The position numbers and the translations under genes are program-made. Below are positions 1-8,311 of a stretch of 64,000 bases of DNA, piece after piece (the stretch's first letter is position 1; each line of letters starts with the position of its first letter). The notes beneath the pieces were generated by a model that saw nothing but the letters and a program-made list of their open reading frames with translations, had not been told where the DNA came from and did no database searches. Source of the DNA: Marinobacterium iners (GTDB taxonomy: Bacteria; Pseudomonadota; Gammaproteobacteria; Pseudomonadales; Balneatricaceae); NCBI RefSeq assembly GCF_017310015.1, contig NZ_CP022297.1, positions 186,001 through 250,000 of the forward strand, read 5' to 3'.

Positions 1-1253
1 GGGGCGTGACCGCCGACCATGTAACGTACATGCAGCTTGGCGGTCTCGTCGTCGGTGAGATCGACCACCTCATCCAGATGCTCGCGCAGTTCTGTCAGCA
101 GCTCTTCACGCCCGTCATTGTTCGGCCGTACCTGAACACCGGCAAAGACGATCGCCTGATCATCATCGCTGTAGCGGTAGTTGAATTCAGTGATGTTACG
201 CTTGCCCAGTACGGTGCAGAACTTCTTGAAGCTGCCGGGGCGTTCCGGGATTTTGGCGGCGATGATCACCTCACGCTTTTCGCCCAGCTCCGAGCGTTCG
301 GCGATATGCCGCAGCCGGTCAAAGTTAACATTGGCACCTGAGTCGATGGCGATCAGTGTCTGGCCACTGACGCCTTCACGGGCAACGTACTTCTTCAACC
401 CGGCCACGCCCAGAGCCCCGGCCGGCTCGCACACCGAACGGGTGTCATCGAAAATATCCTTGATGGCGGCACAGATCTCATCGATCGAGACGGTGATCAC
501 TTCGTCCACGTGGTCCTTACAGATTTCCCAGGTGTGCTCGCCTATCTGGGCAACGGCCACGCCATCGGCAAAAATGCCAACCTGGTCCAGAATTGCACGT
601 TCGCCCTTCTCCTTTGCCAGTGCAAGGCAGGCGGATTCGACCGATTCAACGCCGATGACCCGAGTTTCCGGACGCAGATACTTGACGTAGGCGGCAACGC
701 CGGCGATCAATCCACCACCACCTACCGGTACGAAGATCGCATCAATATGACCACTTTCCTGACGCAGGATTTCCATGGCAATGGTGCCCTGGCCCGCAAT
801 CACCTCAGGATCGTCATAGGGGTGGACATACACCAGCCCCTTTTCAGCCATCAGCTTTTCCGAGTGGCGGCGAGCATCGTCAAAGGCGTCCCCGATCAGT
901 ACCGCTTTGCCACCAAGGCGGCGCACGTTGTTCACCTTTACATCCGGTGTGGTGCGCGGCATCACGATGGTGGCCTTAACACCGAGCAGTCGGGCTGCCA
1001 TGGCAACGCCTTGTGCATGGTTGCCGGCAGATGCGGTAATCACGCCGCGCGCCTTCTCATCGTCGGTGAGCTGCACCATCTTGTTATAGGCGCCGCGCAG
1101 TTTGAAGGAGTAGACTGGCTGTTCGTCTTCACGCTTGAGCAGCACTCGGTTGCCAAGGCGTTCAGACAGGCCGCGCGCTTCGTCCAGCGGTGTTTCGATG
1201 GCGGCATCATAGACACGCGCTTCGAGAATTTTCTTGATATATCGGTGTGGCAT
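1..1253 (-). CDS. ilvA: Threonine ammonia-lyase, biosynthetic (partial, C-terminus outside window)
   Basis: PLP-dependent deaminase converting threonine to 2-oxobutanoate, the first committed step of isoleucine synthesis. The reading frame from the ATG at 1253 gives MPHRYIKKILEARVYDAAIE, then the PLP-lysine region YSFKLRGAYNKM near residue 50. The 417 visible codons cover the catalytic domain and enter the C-terminal ACT-like regulatory part; the usual length is about 505-515 residues, so the last ~90 are cut off by the window edge. An in-frame ATG at 1271 would add six residues, and neither start has a strong ribosome site. The gene is divergent from rpiA, the same arrangement as in Pseudomonas. 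Confidence 0.95.
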   Translation of the reverse strand, partial: MPHRYIKKILEARVYDAAIETPLDEARGLSERLGNRVLLKREDEQPVYSFKLRGAYNKMVQLTDDEKARGVITASAGNHAQGVAMAARLLGVKATIVMPRTTPDVKVNNVRRLGGKAVLIGDAFDDARRHSEKLMAEKGLVYVHPYDDPEVIAGQGTIAMEILRQESGHIDAIFVPVGGGGLIAGVAAYVKYLRPETRVIGVESVESACLALAKEKGERAILDQVGIFADGVAVAQIGEHTWEICKDHVDEVITVSIDEICAAIKDIFDDTRSVCEPAGALGVAGLKKYVAREGVSGQTLIAIDSGANVNFDRLRHIAERSELGEKREVIIAAKIPERPGSFKKFCTVLGKRNITEFNYRYSDDDQAIVFAGVQVRPNNDGREELLTELREHLDEVVDLTDDETAKLHVRYMVGGHA

Positions 1254-1341
1254 AGGGACAGGTATCAGCATCGGTTCAGGTGGCCCGAAAGGGCACAGGA
1301 TCAGAGAATGGTATCGGCTTGACTGCCCAGCGTCTACAAGG

Positions 1342-1362
1342 GCAACCCAGGGTTGCTATAAT
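1342..1362 (+). promoter_or_regulatory. rpiA promoter -10 with adjoining 15-bp palindrome
   Basis: A perfect palindrome GCAACCC-A-GGGTTGC (1342-1356) directly abuts a consensus -10 TATAAT (1357-1362), 35 bases before the rpiA start. It fills the spacer that RNA polymerase would contact, so it looks like a repressor operator. No good -35 hexamer stands at 17 bp spacing. The regulator is unknown. Confidence 0.55.
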
Positions 1363-1396
1363 CCGAACTCAGTTTGAATCAGCGACGGGCACAAAG

Positions 1397-2068
1397 ATGA
1401 CACAGGAAAAGATGAAACTGGCGGTAGCGCAGGCAGCCGTTGACTACATTAAACCCCGACTGCGTGATGACAGCATAGTTGGAGTCGGTACTGGTTCTAC
1501 AGCCAACTGTTTCATCGACGCACTGGCGCAGGTGAAAGACCGCTTTGCGGCGGCTGTTGCCAGTTCTGAAGCTACAGCAGAGCGCCTACGCGGGCACGGT
1601 ATTGACGTGCTGGATCTTAATTCAGTCAGCCAGATGGAGTTCTACATTGATGGGGCTGATGAGTTTGACCCCTACATGAACTTGATCAAGGGCGGTGGCG
1701 GTGCGCTGACGCGAGAAAAGATAGTTGCAGCCGTGGCAAAGGAGTTTGTTTGTATAGTGGACCAGTCCAAGCAGGTGGACTTGCTCGGAGCATTCCCGCT
1801 GCCGGTGGAAGTGATCCCCATGGCGCGCTCGTATGTGGGCCGTCAGTTGGCGGCGCTGGGTGGACAGCCCGTGTACCGCGAAGGCTGTGTGACTGACAAC
1901 GGAAATGTGATTCTGGATCTGCACGATCTGGAAATTCTGGATCCAAAAGCGCTGGAGGTGCAGCTGAATAATATTGTTGGCGTGGTGACCAACGGTCTGT
2001 TTGCGCAACGTGGAGCGGATCTGATTCTGATGGGGACGCCCGAAGGGGTCCAAACCCTCAAGCGCTGA
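1397..2068 (+). CDS. rpiA: Ribose-5-phosphate isomerase A
   Basis: Interconverts ribose 5-phosphate and ribulose 5-phosphate in the non-oxidative pentose phosphate pathway (cytoplasm). The 223-residue product is close to the family length of 219. It carries the phosphate-binding GVGTGSTANCFIDAL, then SSEAT, the catalytic DGADEFD and KGGGGALTREKIVA in the expected order. The ATG at 1397 (MTQEKMKLAVAQAAVDYIKP) is chosen because the alignable family N-terminus begins there; the frame is open upstream to 1280 but would run through the promoter. It is divergent from ilvA, and its stop lies two bases from the stop of the convergent MerR gene. Confidence 0.97.
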   Translation: MTQEKMKLAVAQAAVDYIKPRLRDDSIVGVGTGSTANCFIDALAQVKDRFAAAVASSEATAERLRGHGIDVLDLNSVSQMEFYIDGADEFDPYMNLIKGGGGALTREKIVAAVAKEFVCIVDQSKQVDLLGAFPLPVEVIPMARSYVGRQLAALGGQPVYREGCVTDNGNVILDLHDLEILDPKALEVQLNNIVGVVTNGLFAQRGADLILMGTPEGVQTLKR

Positions 2069-2070
2069 TA

Positions 2071-2520
2071 TCAGCGTCTGGTCTTGTCTGCATCATGCGG
2101 GCAAGGCCGGGGCGGGTCACTATCCTGCTCCAGAAAGGCCAGTATCGGACAGTCTGCCGCTGAGCCTTCACCGTCACACAGGGCGGACAGTCCTTCCAGC
2201 GCTGCCAGTATCTGCTGCAAGTCACGTACCTTGCTGCGAATATCAACAATGCGTTGTTCGACCCGCTGTTTGACGGCAGCCGATTCCAGTTCGGGGTGCT
2301 GTTGCAGTTGCAACAGGTCCAGCGTTTCTTCGAGTGTAAAGCCCAGCCCCTTGCAGCGGCGGATAAAGGCCAGCCGTTGCAGGATTGCAGGCGGGTAAAC
2401 GCGATAGCCCGAAGGCAGGCGTTCAGGGGGCGGGATCAGGCCTCGGCGCTCGTAATACCTGAGGGTTTCGACGCTGAGGCCTGAACGGCGCGCCAGCTCA
2501 CCAATCTTGAGTGAGCTCAT
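2071..2520 (-). CDS. MerR-family heavy-metal-responsive regulator
   Basis: Transcription activator of 149 residues. The N-terminal winged helix KIGELARRSGLSVETLRYYE is followed by GLIPPPERLPSGYRVY, then the long dimerisation helix (residues ~80-110) and a C-terminal metal loop LCDGEGSAADCPIL. By eye, Ser80 in ESAAVKQR aligns with Ser77 of CueR, the residue typical of monovalent (Cu/Ag/Au) sensors. The loop spacing is Cys-x8-Cys as in MerR rather than Cys-x7-Cys as in CueR, so the metal cannot be assigned. No efflux ATPase, copper oxidase or mer gene is in the window. It lies 16 bases after a small membrane-protein gene on the same strand and is probably cotranscribed with it. Confidence 0.88.
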   Translation of the reverse strand: MSSLKIGELARRSGLSVETLRYYERRGLIPPPERLPSGYRVYPPAILQRLAFIRRCKGLGFTLEETLDLLQLQQHPELESAAVKQRVEQRIVDIRSKVRDLQQILAALEGLSALCDGEGSAADCPILAFLEQDSDPPRPCPHDADKTRR

Positions 2521-2536
2521 GCGGCCAGTCCGGTGT

Positions 2537-2662
2537 TTACCACTGAACCACCTTGGTCAACACGATGCTCACCGGCATGGTTACCCAGGCCAGTGCGACC
2601 AGGTTGATCAGAATCCAGCCGTAGCCGGAGCTGTCACGAAAGTTTTCATCATGATGAGCCAT
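2537..2662 (-). CDS. Small single-pass membrane protein, 41 residues
   Basis: A complete short gene starts at the ATG at 2662 behind a good ribosome site (AAGGGTGA, about 5 bases upstream) and ends with TAA at 2537. The product starts with a charged, His-containing head (MAHHDENFRDSSGYG), then one hydrophobic helix (WILINLVALAWVTMPVSIV) and a short tail ending KVVQW. I do not recognise a family. A TATAAT box lies about 55 bases upstream. It is followed 16 bases later by the MerR gene, so the two probably form one transcript. A metal-stress role is inference from position only. Confidence 0.62.
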   Translation of the reverse strand: MAHHDENFRDSSGYGWILINLVALAWVTMPVSIVLTKVVQW

Positions 2663-2716
2663 GTTTCACCCTTATCCAATAGAACTGTTTAATTAATGAT
2701 CAGCATAGGGCCGCCG

Positions 2717-2722
2717 ATTATA
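2717..2722 (-). promoter_or_regulatory. Probable -10 box for the small protein-MerR transcript
   Basis: Read on the minus strand this is a consensus TATAAT, 55 bases before the ATG at 2662. No TTGAC-like -35 lies at 17-20 bp, and I do not see the long dyad typical of MerR-activated promoters, so only the -10 is proposed. Confidence 0.4.
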
Positions 2723-2792
2723 GCTCAAGGGTTAGGGTTTTTATAGCCAAAGGTAATAAGCGCTCTTTTTGTAAGGTTATTGCTGCACCCGG

Positions 2793-5261
2793 CTAACCTG
2801 AGCGCAGCAATCGGTAGCATTGGTCCAGCCGCAGTGGTCGTCGAATCAACAGTCCAATCAGCACGAATAACAGGGCAGCGAATGGTGGCAAACTGAGCCA
2901 GAGCAGGGGGTGCAGGCGCGGGTCGATCTGCAGAAGATACAGGTGCAGGCTGGCCAGCACGGCTTCGGCACTGATACTGGCCAATACGCCACACACCAGT
3001 CCAATCAACAGAAACTCCAGCAGATCAAGGCGGCGTGCCTGCTCTGCGGTCACTCCCAGTGTCTGTAACAGGGCTGACTCAAACCGGCGTTGCTCCAGTG
3101 CTTGCAGCAGGGTAACGCCGAGCAGCATCAGGCCGCAGCCGAGGCTCAGCGCCAGTATGAGAGCCGAGCTGTCGGCCAGCCGCTTCAACCATTGCGATAG
3201 TTGAGACAGCAGCTGATCAATGTCGATCAGTGTCAGCGAGGGGAACTGCTGCAGCAACTGCCGCGACACCTGTTGTCGCTCTGGCGGCAGGTGGAAGCTG
3301 GTGATCCAGGTTGAGGGCGCTCCCTCAAGCGCACCCGGACTGAAAATGATGTAGAAGTTGGGGCGGAAGGAGGTCCAGACTACCTCGCGAATATTACTGA
3401 TGCGCCCCTCAATCTGCACTCCGCCAACGTCGAAGCCGAGTCGGTCACCGATCTTGAGTCCCAGCTCCTGTGCCATCTCCCCTTCGATGGAGATCAACGG
3501 CTCGGTGCTGTCAGCCGACCACCACTCACCCGCTTGCAGCGGATTGTGTTCAGGGCGTTCAGTGCTCCAGCTCAGATTCAGCTCGCGACGCAGGGTGTTG
3601 TGTGATTGTTGCTTCTCGTTGAGCTGGGGTTGAACAGGTGCGCCGTTCAACTCAGTGAAGCGGCCGCGAATCATCGGGTAAAGCTCGGTTTCAAGCGACT
3701 GCTCATCCAGAAATTGGTCCAGCGCTTCCTTTTCCCAGGGCTGAATGTTGATCACAAAATAGTTGGGCGTGTCGCTGGGGAATTGCGCCTGCCACTGCTG
3801 CAGCAGGTCGGAGCGGCTGATCCAGATGACGCTGAGCAGAGTGAGCAACATAACGACCACGGCGGCCTGCAGCCGGTGCCACTGACGCTGCTGGCGCAGA
3901 CGCATCAACAACAGACGTCCCAACAGCAGGCGTCGAGCGAGCGGTTTGGCGCTGGCGATCAGCGCCCATTGAGCCAGCCAGCCGAACAGTACACCGCCAA
4001 TCATCAGAAACAGCAACAGGCTGATGGCCGCTGCCGGTGCCTGCAGGAATGCCAGCAGGGTGATGATCAGCAACAGGGCAGAACTCCCCTGCAGCAGCAT
4101 GGCGATGCGATCCCGTGGAGGCGGATCGCCGCGCAAGAGGTGGGCGACCGGAATGCGAGCCAGTTGCAGAATGGGAGGCAGGCCGAGCAGTACCAGCAGT
4201 GCCAACCCCAACGCCGGGCCAGTCAGCCAGCGCAGCCAGCCGGCAGCGGGCAGCGATTGTGGCAGAAGGTCGGCCAGCCACTGATAGACAGCGGCCTGTA
4301 ACAGGTAGCCGGTAATAAAGCCGAGAATGGAGGTTATGGCCCAGGCCATTAGCAGCTGGTAGAGGTAGAGTTGAACCAGCTGGCCCGGCTTGAGGCCCAA
4401 GTTCAGCAGCAGGGCGCTGCGGGTGTGCTGGCCGAGTGCGAACCGGCGCAGGGCCAGCACAATGGTCATGGCAGAGAGCAGCAGAGCGATCAGTGCCGTG
4501 AGCTTGAGGTAACGCAGTGCATTGCCCAGCGCGTTGCCGGTCATGGGCTGGTCAGCCTGCAGTGCATGCAGGCGTTCATGGTCGGCGAGGGTGGGCCGCA
4601 GCTTTTGATCAAGCTGACGTATCCGCTCGCTGCTGCCGGCGATCAGCAGGCGATAGTCGGCACGGCTGCCCTCGGCCAGTACGCCGCTGGCTTCAAGGTC
4701 GGCGTGATTGACCAGGATATGTGGACTGAAGCTGCGAAAGCCTGAGCCCCGATCCGGTGAGGCCAATAACCGGTGTGTGAGCGTCAGTTTTGCGTAGCCA
4801 AAATCCAGCTGGTCGCCGAGCTCAAGCCCCAGCTGAGTCATCACTCGGGGTTCGGCCCAGACCTCGCCGGGGCCGGGAATCTCGCCCTGTTGCACAGGTT
4901 CAGTGACCAGCTCACCCCGCAGGGGATAGGGTGACTTCAGTACACGTACTGAAACCAGCATCAGTTCGTCACCCTGTCCCACCATGCTGGGAAACTGGAT
5001 AACCTGAGTGTGGCGTGCATCAGACAAGTCTATCTGATCCAGCCGCTTGAGCGTAATCGGACGGCTGCTGCTCAGCACCAGATCGGCCCCCAGCAGGCTG
5101 GCACTCTCACGCAGCAGGCCTCGTTCCAGTCGGTCGCCGAGGACCGCCAGCAGAGTCGTCAGAGCGATGGCAACCCAGGTTGCCAGCAACAAAGCACGCC
5201 ATTCAGTGGTGCGCAGCTGGGTATGCAGCTGACGCCGGGCTAGTCGGGGCAACAGGCTCAT
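2793..5261 (-). CDS. ybbP: FtsX-like ABC transporter permease (YbbP type)
   Basis: Inner-membrane permease of 822 residues with a hydrophobic helix near residues 24-42, a large extracytoplasmic domain, a central group of helices (~250-450), a second periplasmic domain and four C-terminal helices ending LLFVLIGLLIRRP. This is the double-FtsX layout of E. coli YbbP (about 804 residues). Its start overlaps the stop of the ATPase gene by four bases (ATGA), so the two are translationally coupled and form one complex. The permease-ATPase-tesA neighbourhood matches ybbP-ybbA-tesA in E. coli. The substrate is unproven; release of lipid or lipoprotein-linked cargo is the usual guess. Confidence 0.9.
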   Translation of the reverse strand: MSLLPRLARRQLHTQLRTTEWRALLLATWVAIALTTLLAVLGDRLERGLLRESASLLGADLVLSSSRPITLKRLDQIDLSDARHTQVIQFPSMVGQGDELMLVSVRVLKSPYPLRGELVTEPVQQGEIPGPGEVWAEPRVMTQLGLELGDQLDFGYAKLTLTHRLLASPDRGSGFRSFSPHILVNHADLEASGVLAEGSRADYRLLIAGSSERIRQLDQKLRPTLADHERLHALQADQPMTGNALGNALRYLKLTALIALLLSAMTIVLALRRFALGQHTRSALLLNLGLKPGQLVQLYLYQLLMAWAITSILGFITGYLLQAAVYQWLADLLPQSLPAAGWLRWLTGPALGLALLVLLGLPPILQLARIPVAHLLRGDPPPRDRIAMLLQGSSALLLIITLLAFLQAPAAAISLLLFLMIGGVLFGWLAQWALIASAKPLARRLLLGRLLLMRLRQQRQWHRLQAAVVVMLLTLLSVIWISRSDLLQQWQAQFPSDTPNYFVINIQPWEKEALDQFLDEQSLETELYPMIRGRFTELNGAPVQPQLNEKQQSHNTLRRELNLSWSTERPEHNPLQAGEWWSADSTEPLISIEGEMAQELGLKIGDRLGFDVGGVQIEGRISNIREVVWTSFRPNFYIIFSPGALEGAPSTWITSFHLPPERQQVSRQLLQQFPSLTLIDIDQLLSQLSQWLKRLADSSALILALSLGCGLMLLGVTLLQALEQRRFESALLQTLGVTAEQARRLDLLEFLLIGLVCGVLASISAEAVLASLHLYLLQIDPRLHPLLWLSLPPFAALLFVLIGLLIRRPLRLDQCYRLLRSG

Positions 5262-5953
5262 TCTACCACCTCTTCCAGACGGCCGGCATGAAGGTGCAGG
5301 CGTCGACGGCAGCGCCGCGCCAGCTCCAGATCATGCGTGATCAGGATCAGCGTTGTACCTTGGCTGGCATTGAGACTGAATAGCTGTTCAATAATCTGGT
5401 GTCCGGTCTCGTCATCCAGGTTACCGGTTGGCTCATCCGCAAACAGTACACTGGGGCGGGTCGCAAATGCGCGAGCGATCGCCACGCGCTGTTGCTCGCC
5501 GCCTGACAGTTGCGAGGGGTAATGATCCATGCGGGCACCCAGTCCAACCTCCTGAAGCCAGTGGCGAGCCTGTAGTTCAGCATCTGCAGCACCCTGAATC
5601 TCCAACGGCAAGCGAACATTGTCGAGAGCGTCCAGCTCCGGCAGCAGATGAAAGGACTGAAAAATGAAACTCAAATGGCGCAGCCTGATATCGGCACGAG
5701 CCGGGTCGTCCAACTGGTCAAGCGGTTGACCGGCAAACATGACATGGCCTGAGGTCGGGGTATCGAGACCGGCCAACAGGCTGAGCAAAGTGGACTTGCC
5801 TGCTCCGGAACGGCCGATAATGGCCAGGCTTTCACCGGGGGCAACACTCAGACTGAGTCCGGTGAAAAGCTCTACCTTTCCCGCTTGTGTATTGAAACTT
5901 TTTGCGACATCGTGAGCCTCAATAATCGGTTTACCACTGTCGAGGTGCTGCAT
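5258..5953 (-). CDS. ybbA: ABC transporter ATP-binding protein (YbbA type)
   Basis: Cytoplasmic ATPase of 231 residues in the LolD/MacB-like class. Walker A GRSGAGKST is at 47-55, the Q-loop FIFQSFHLLPEL at 97-108, the signature LSGGEQQR at 149-156, Walker B VLFADEP at 169-175 and the switch His in ITHDLELA. It drives the FtsX-type permease encoded immediately downstream. The ATG at 5953 is the only plausible start, and it shares a CATG with the start of tesA on the other strand. The only purine-rich stretch upstream (AAGAGA) is weak. Confidence 0.94.
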   Translation of the reverse strand: MQHLDSGKPIIEAHDVAKSFNTQAGKVELFTGLSLSVAPGESLAIIGRSGAGKSTLLSLLAGLDTPTSGHVMFAGQPLDQLDDPARADIRLRHLSFIFQSFHLLPELDALDNVRLPLEIQGAADAELQARHWLQEVGLGARMDHYPSQLSGGEQQRVAIARAFATRPSVLFADEPTGNLDDETGHQIIEQLFSLNASQGTTLILITHDLELARRCRRRLHLHAGRLEEVVE

Positions 5954-6569
5954 GCGTTATCTGGTCTCTTGTCTGCTGTTGCTGTTTGTTTGCGTCACTC
6001 CACTGCAGGCGAAAACCCTGCTGGTGGTCGGGGATAGCCTGTCGGCCGCCTATGGCATGCCTCAAAGCGATGGCTGGGTCAGCCTGCTGGAGCAGGAGCT
6101 GAAACAGCGTGATAGCCACCGGCGGGTGATCAATGCCAGTATAAGTGGAGAAACCAGCAGCGGCGGGCTGAGTCGACTGCCTCGGCTGCTGCAGGACTAT
6201 CGCCCGGATCTGGTACTGCTGGAATTGGGCGCCAATGACGGCCTTCGCGGTACCCCCCTGAGCATACTGGAACAGAATCTGCGCCAGATGATCGAGCTAA
6301 GCCAAGCGGCGGATGCGCAGGTGCTGCTCATTGGCATACGCCTGCCCCCTAACTATGGACCTCAATATACAGAAAGGTTCTATCAAATCTATCCACAGCT
6401 GGCTGAAGAGTTTGGGCTGCCACTGGTACCCTTCCTGCTTGAAAGCGTGGCAACTGACCTGCGACTTATGCAGCGCGATGGCTTGCATCCCAATCGTGAT
6501 GCTCAGCCTATCCTGCTGCAGACGGTGTGGAAGCAGCTCGGACCTCTGCTTGAGAAAGAGGGATTCTAA
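5952..6569 (+). CDS. tesA: Multifunctional acyl-CoA thioesterase I / lysophospholipase L1 (SGNH hydrolase)
   Basis: Periplasmic esterase of 205 residues with a signal peptide MRYLVSCLLLLFVCVTPLQA (cut after about residue 20). SGNH blocks are present: GDSLS with nucleophile Ser29, the glycine in SGETSSGG, GANDG with Asn95, and DGLHPN with Asp176 and His179. It hydrolyses acyl thioesters and lysophospholipids. The start at 5952 has a GAGGTG ribosome site inside the ybbA coding region. The 3' end runs 62 bases into the convergent sensor kinase gene. Confidence 0.95.
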   Translation: MRYLVSCLLLLFVCVTPLQAKTLLVVGDSLSAAYGMPQSDGWVSLLEQELKQRDSHRRVINASISGETSSGGLSRLPRLLQDYRPDLVLLELGANDGLRGTPLSILEQNLRQMIELSQAADAQVLLIGIRLPPNYGPQYTERFYQIYPQLAEEFGLPLVPFLLESVATDLRLMQRDGLHPNRDAQPILLQTVWKQLGPLLEKEGF

Positions 6570-8223
6570 GTCGCAGCTGGGTGCCGTCACCCGGTTGACT
6601 GTTGATGGTCAGATCTCCTCCCAGAGCCTTGGCCCGAGCCTGCATGCCGAGCATACCGAAACGCCCCTTGCGGCTGATGATGGATGGGTCAAATCCGCAG
6701 CCGTTGTCACGGACTTCCAGCTCCAGTCGGTCGGACGGTTCGTCGGCATCGGAGCGTTGTAGCCGGATTTGGACTTCGGTACAGCTGGCATGCCGCTGGA
6801 TGTTGGTCAGCGCCTCCTGAATCATGCGGTAGAGATTGATGTTGAGCCGTTCCTCCATATCGTTCAGGGCGCCCTTGAGGGTCAACTCCAGCTGAACCCC
6901 CTGTCGTTCAAGGTGCTGACTGCGAATTAACTCGCGTACTGCGTCCACCAGCCCCAGGTCATCCAGCAGGGTTGGGCGGAGTGCGCGCATCAGATCATAG
7001 GTGACATCATAAATATGTCGTGCGATAGCATCGATGCTTTCGGCATGATGGTTAACGCTGTCACCGCTGTCAGGATGATCCTGCAGCAGCATGCGTGCAT
7101 CGGTACGTATAGCGGTAAGGCATTGGCCCAGCTCATCGTGCAGCTCTTGGGCAAGGTGGCGCCGCTCCCTTTCCTGAATATCCAGAATGCGATGGGTGAG
7201 CTGTTGGTTTTCTTGCAATTGCTGCTGCAGTTCTTCTGAATGGGTCTGAAGGTGTTGCTTGAGACGCTGGATCTCAAGTGTTTCAAGGTAACTGATGGTG
7301 GCAGCCTGCCGTTGACGCAACCAGGCGTAAAACAGCAGGCTGCCGCTGGTATTGAGGACGAGCGTGATCAGTACCAGCCCCCAGCTGAAGTCGGCCAGTC
7401 GTACCGGGTATTCCAGTAGCAGGCTTAGCTGCAGGTGTTTATTGCCTACAGTCTGCTGGCGCGGCAGATAAAACAGCACCGCTTCAGGCGTGGTACTTTG
7501 CCACAAAGTCTGGGGGCCGTTCTGTGGCAAGGTCAGGCTGACACGACTGCCCGGTGGCAGCATTTCTGTGTCGAGCAGGTCACGGCCGCGCAGGGCGACT
7601 GACAGCAGCAGGGTTGGATCCTGTGGTACAGCCAGAAAGGCAGCGATCAGTGGCTCTCCTCGCGCCTGGTTGAATACATCCGAATAGGCTATCAGTGACT
7701 GATTGCGAGCGGTGGCGATGGCGGTCTTGAGGGCGGGAATCAGGCTCAGGTCGGTGCCCAGCGGTGGCAGGTCGCCCTGCCCGGCCGGCAACGCAAGGAT
7801 AACAGGCTGATAGATGACCGCTCCTGATGTTTCAGTGTTGGCGGGTGTAATGGCGCTGAGACCGTGCAGAAGAAAGTCGGGGTACTTCAGTCGCATTTGC
7901 CGCTCGAATGCGTAAATCTCGTCTTCCGTGACCAGCTGCTGCAGGTGGAGGCGGTGGATGACGGGTGAGAGCGGCAGAAGCTCTTCCAGCGTCTGCGACA
8001 GGCCGCTCAGGTCGTGACTGCTGCGAGCGGTCAGGATAGCCATGTGGTGCAACAGCTGCTCGGTTTTGTTCAGTCGCTGATTCAATCGCTGCTCAAGGTT
8101 GACAAGCAGTGCACTCTGGTGACGGCTCAGGCCGCTCAGATCAAGCTGAACCAGCAAGCCGAGCAACATCACTGTCAGCAGTATCCAGAGCAGCAGGGCC
8201 GTGAGCTTGTGAGATCCGAGCAT
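6508..8223 (-). CDS. Membrane sensor histidine kinase, NarX/NreB type with CHASE-like sensor
   Basis: A 571-residue sensor kinase. Membrane helices lie near residues 8-26 and 279-300. The periplasmic part between them holds MRLKYPDFLLHGL and a YQPV...PLGTDLSLIPAL pattern resembling a CHASE domain (by eye). A coiled coil (312-350) leads to a HisKA_3 box ERRHLAQELHDELGQCL with phospho-accepting His362. A HATPase domain follows, with EALTNIQRHA, DNGCGFD and GRFGMLGMQARAKALGG. Such kinases normally pair with a LuxR-type response regulator, but none is adjacent. It overlaps tesA tail to tail and is followed upstream by the sodB terminator. Confidence 0.9.
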   Translation of the reverse strand: MLGSHKLTALLLWILLTVMLLGLLVQLDLSGLSRHQSALLVNLEQRLNQRLNKTEQLLHHMAILTARSSHDLSGLSQTLEELLPLSPVIHRLHLQQLVTEDEIYAFERQMRLKYPDFLLHGLSAITPANTETSGAVIYQPVILALPAGQGDLPPLGTDLSLIPALKTAIATARNQSLIAYSDVFNQARGEPLIAAFLAVPQDPTLLLSVALRGRDLLDTEMLPPGSRVSLTLPQNGPQTLWQSTTPEAVLFYLPRQQTVGNKHLQLSLLLEYPVRLADFSWGLVLITLVLNTSGSLLFYAWLRQRQAATISYLETLEIQRLKQHLQTHSEELQQQLQENQQLTHRILDIQERERRHLAQELHDELGQCLTAIRTDARMLLQDHPDSGDSVNHHAESIDAIARHIYDVTYDLMRALRPTLLDDLGLVDAVRELIRSQHLERQGVQLELTLKGALNDMEERLNINLYRMIQEALTNIQRHASCTEVQIRLQRSDADEPSDRLELEVRDNGCGFDPSIISRKGRFGMLGMQARAKALGGDLTINSQPGDGTQLRLRIPLSQAEVRAASTPSAAG

Positions 8224-8270
8224 CAGTCAGGTGTCCTTTCCCGAGCGAGAAACGCAGACAGTATAAACAG

Positions 8271-8294
8271 AAAAGGCGCCCGCAGGCGCCTTTT
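8271..8294. terminator. Bidirectional-looking intrinsic terminator after sodB
   Basis: Perfect inverted repeat AAAAGGCGCC-CGCA-GGCGCCTTTT directly downstream of sodB. The A/T tails on both sides would give a U-run in either direction. It isolates sodB from the kinase gene beyond it on the same strand. Confidence 0.88.
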
Positions 8295-8311
8295 CAAAAC
8301 GACAAGGTTGA

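Noticed and set aside
510..1322. Open frame of 270 codons on the plus strand opposite ilvA
   Set aside because: The minus strand encodes threonine ammonia-lyase with its PLP-lysine motif throughout this interval.
2779..2811. Terminator at the end of ybbP
   Set aside because: An ATTGCTGC/GCAGCAAT dyad spans the stop codon, but the loop is 17 bases and no T-run follows on the minus strand, so it is too weak to call.
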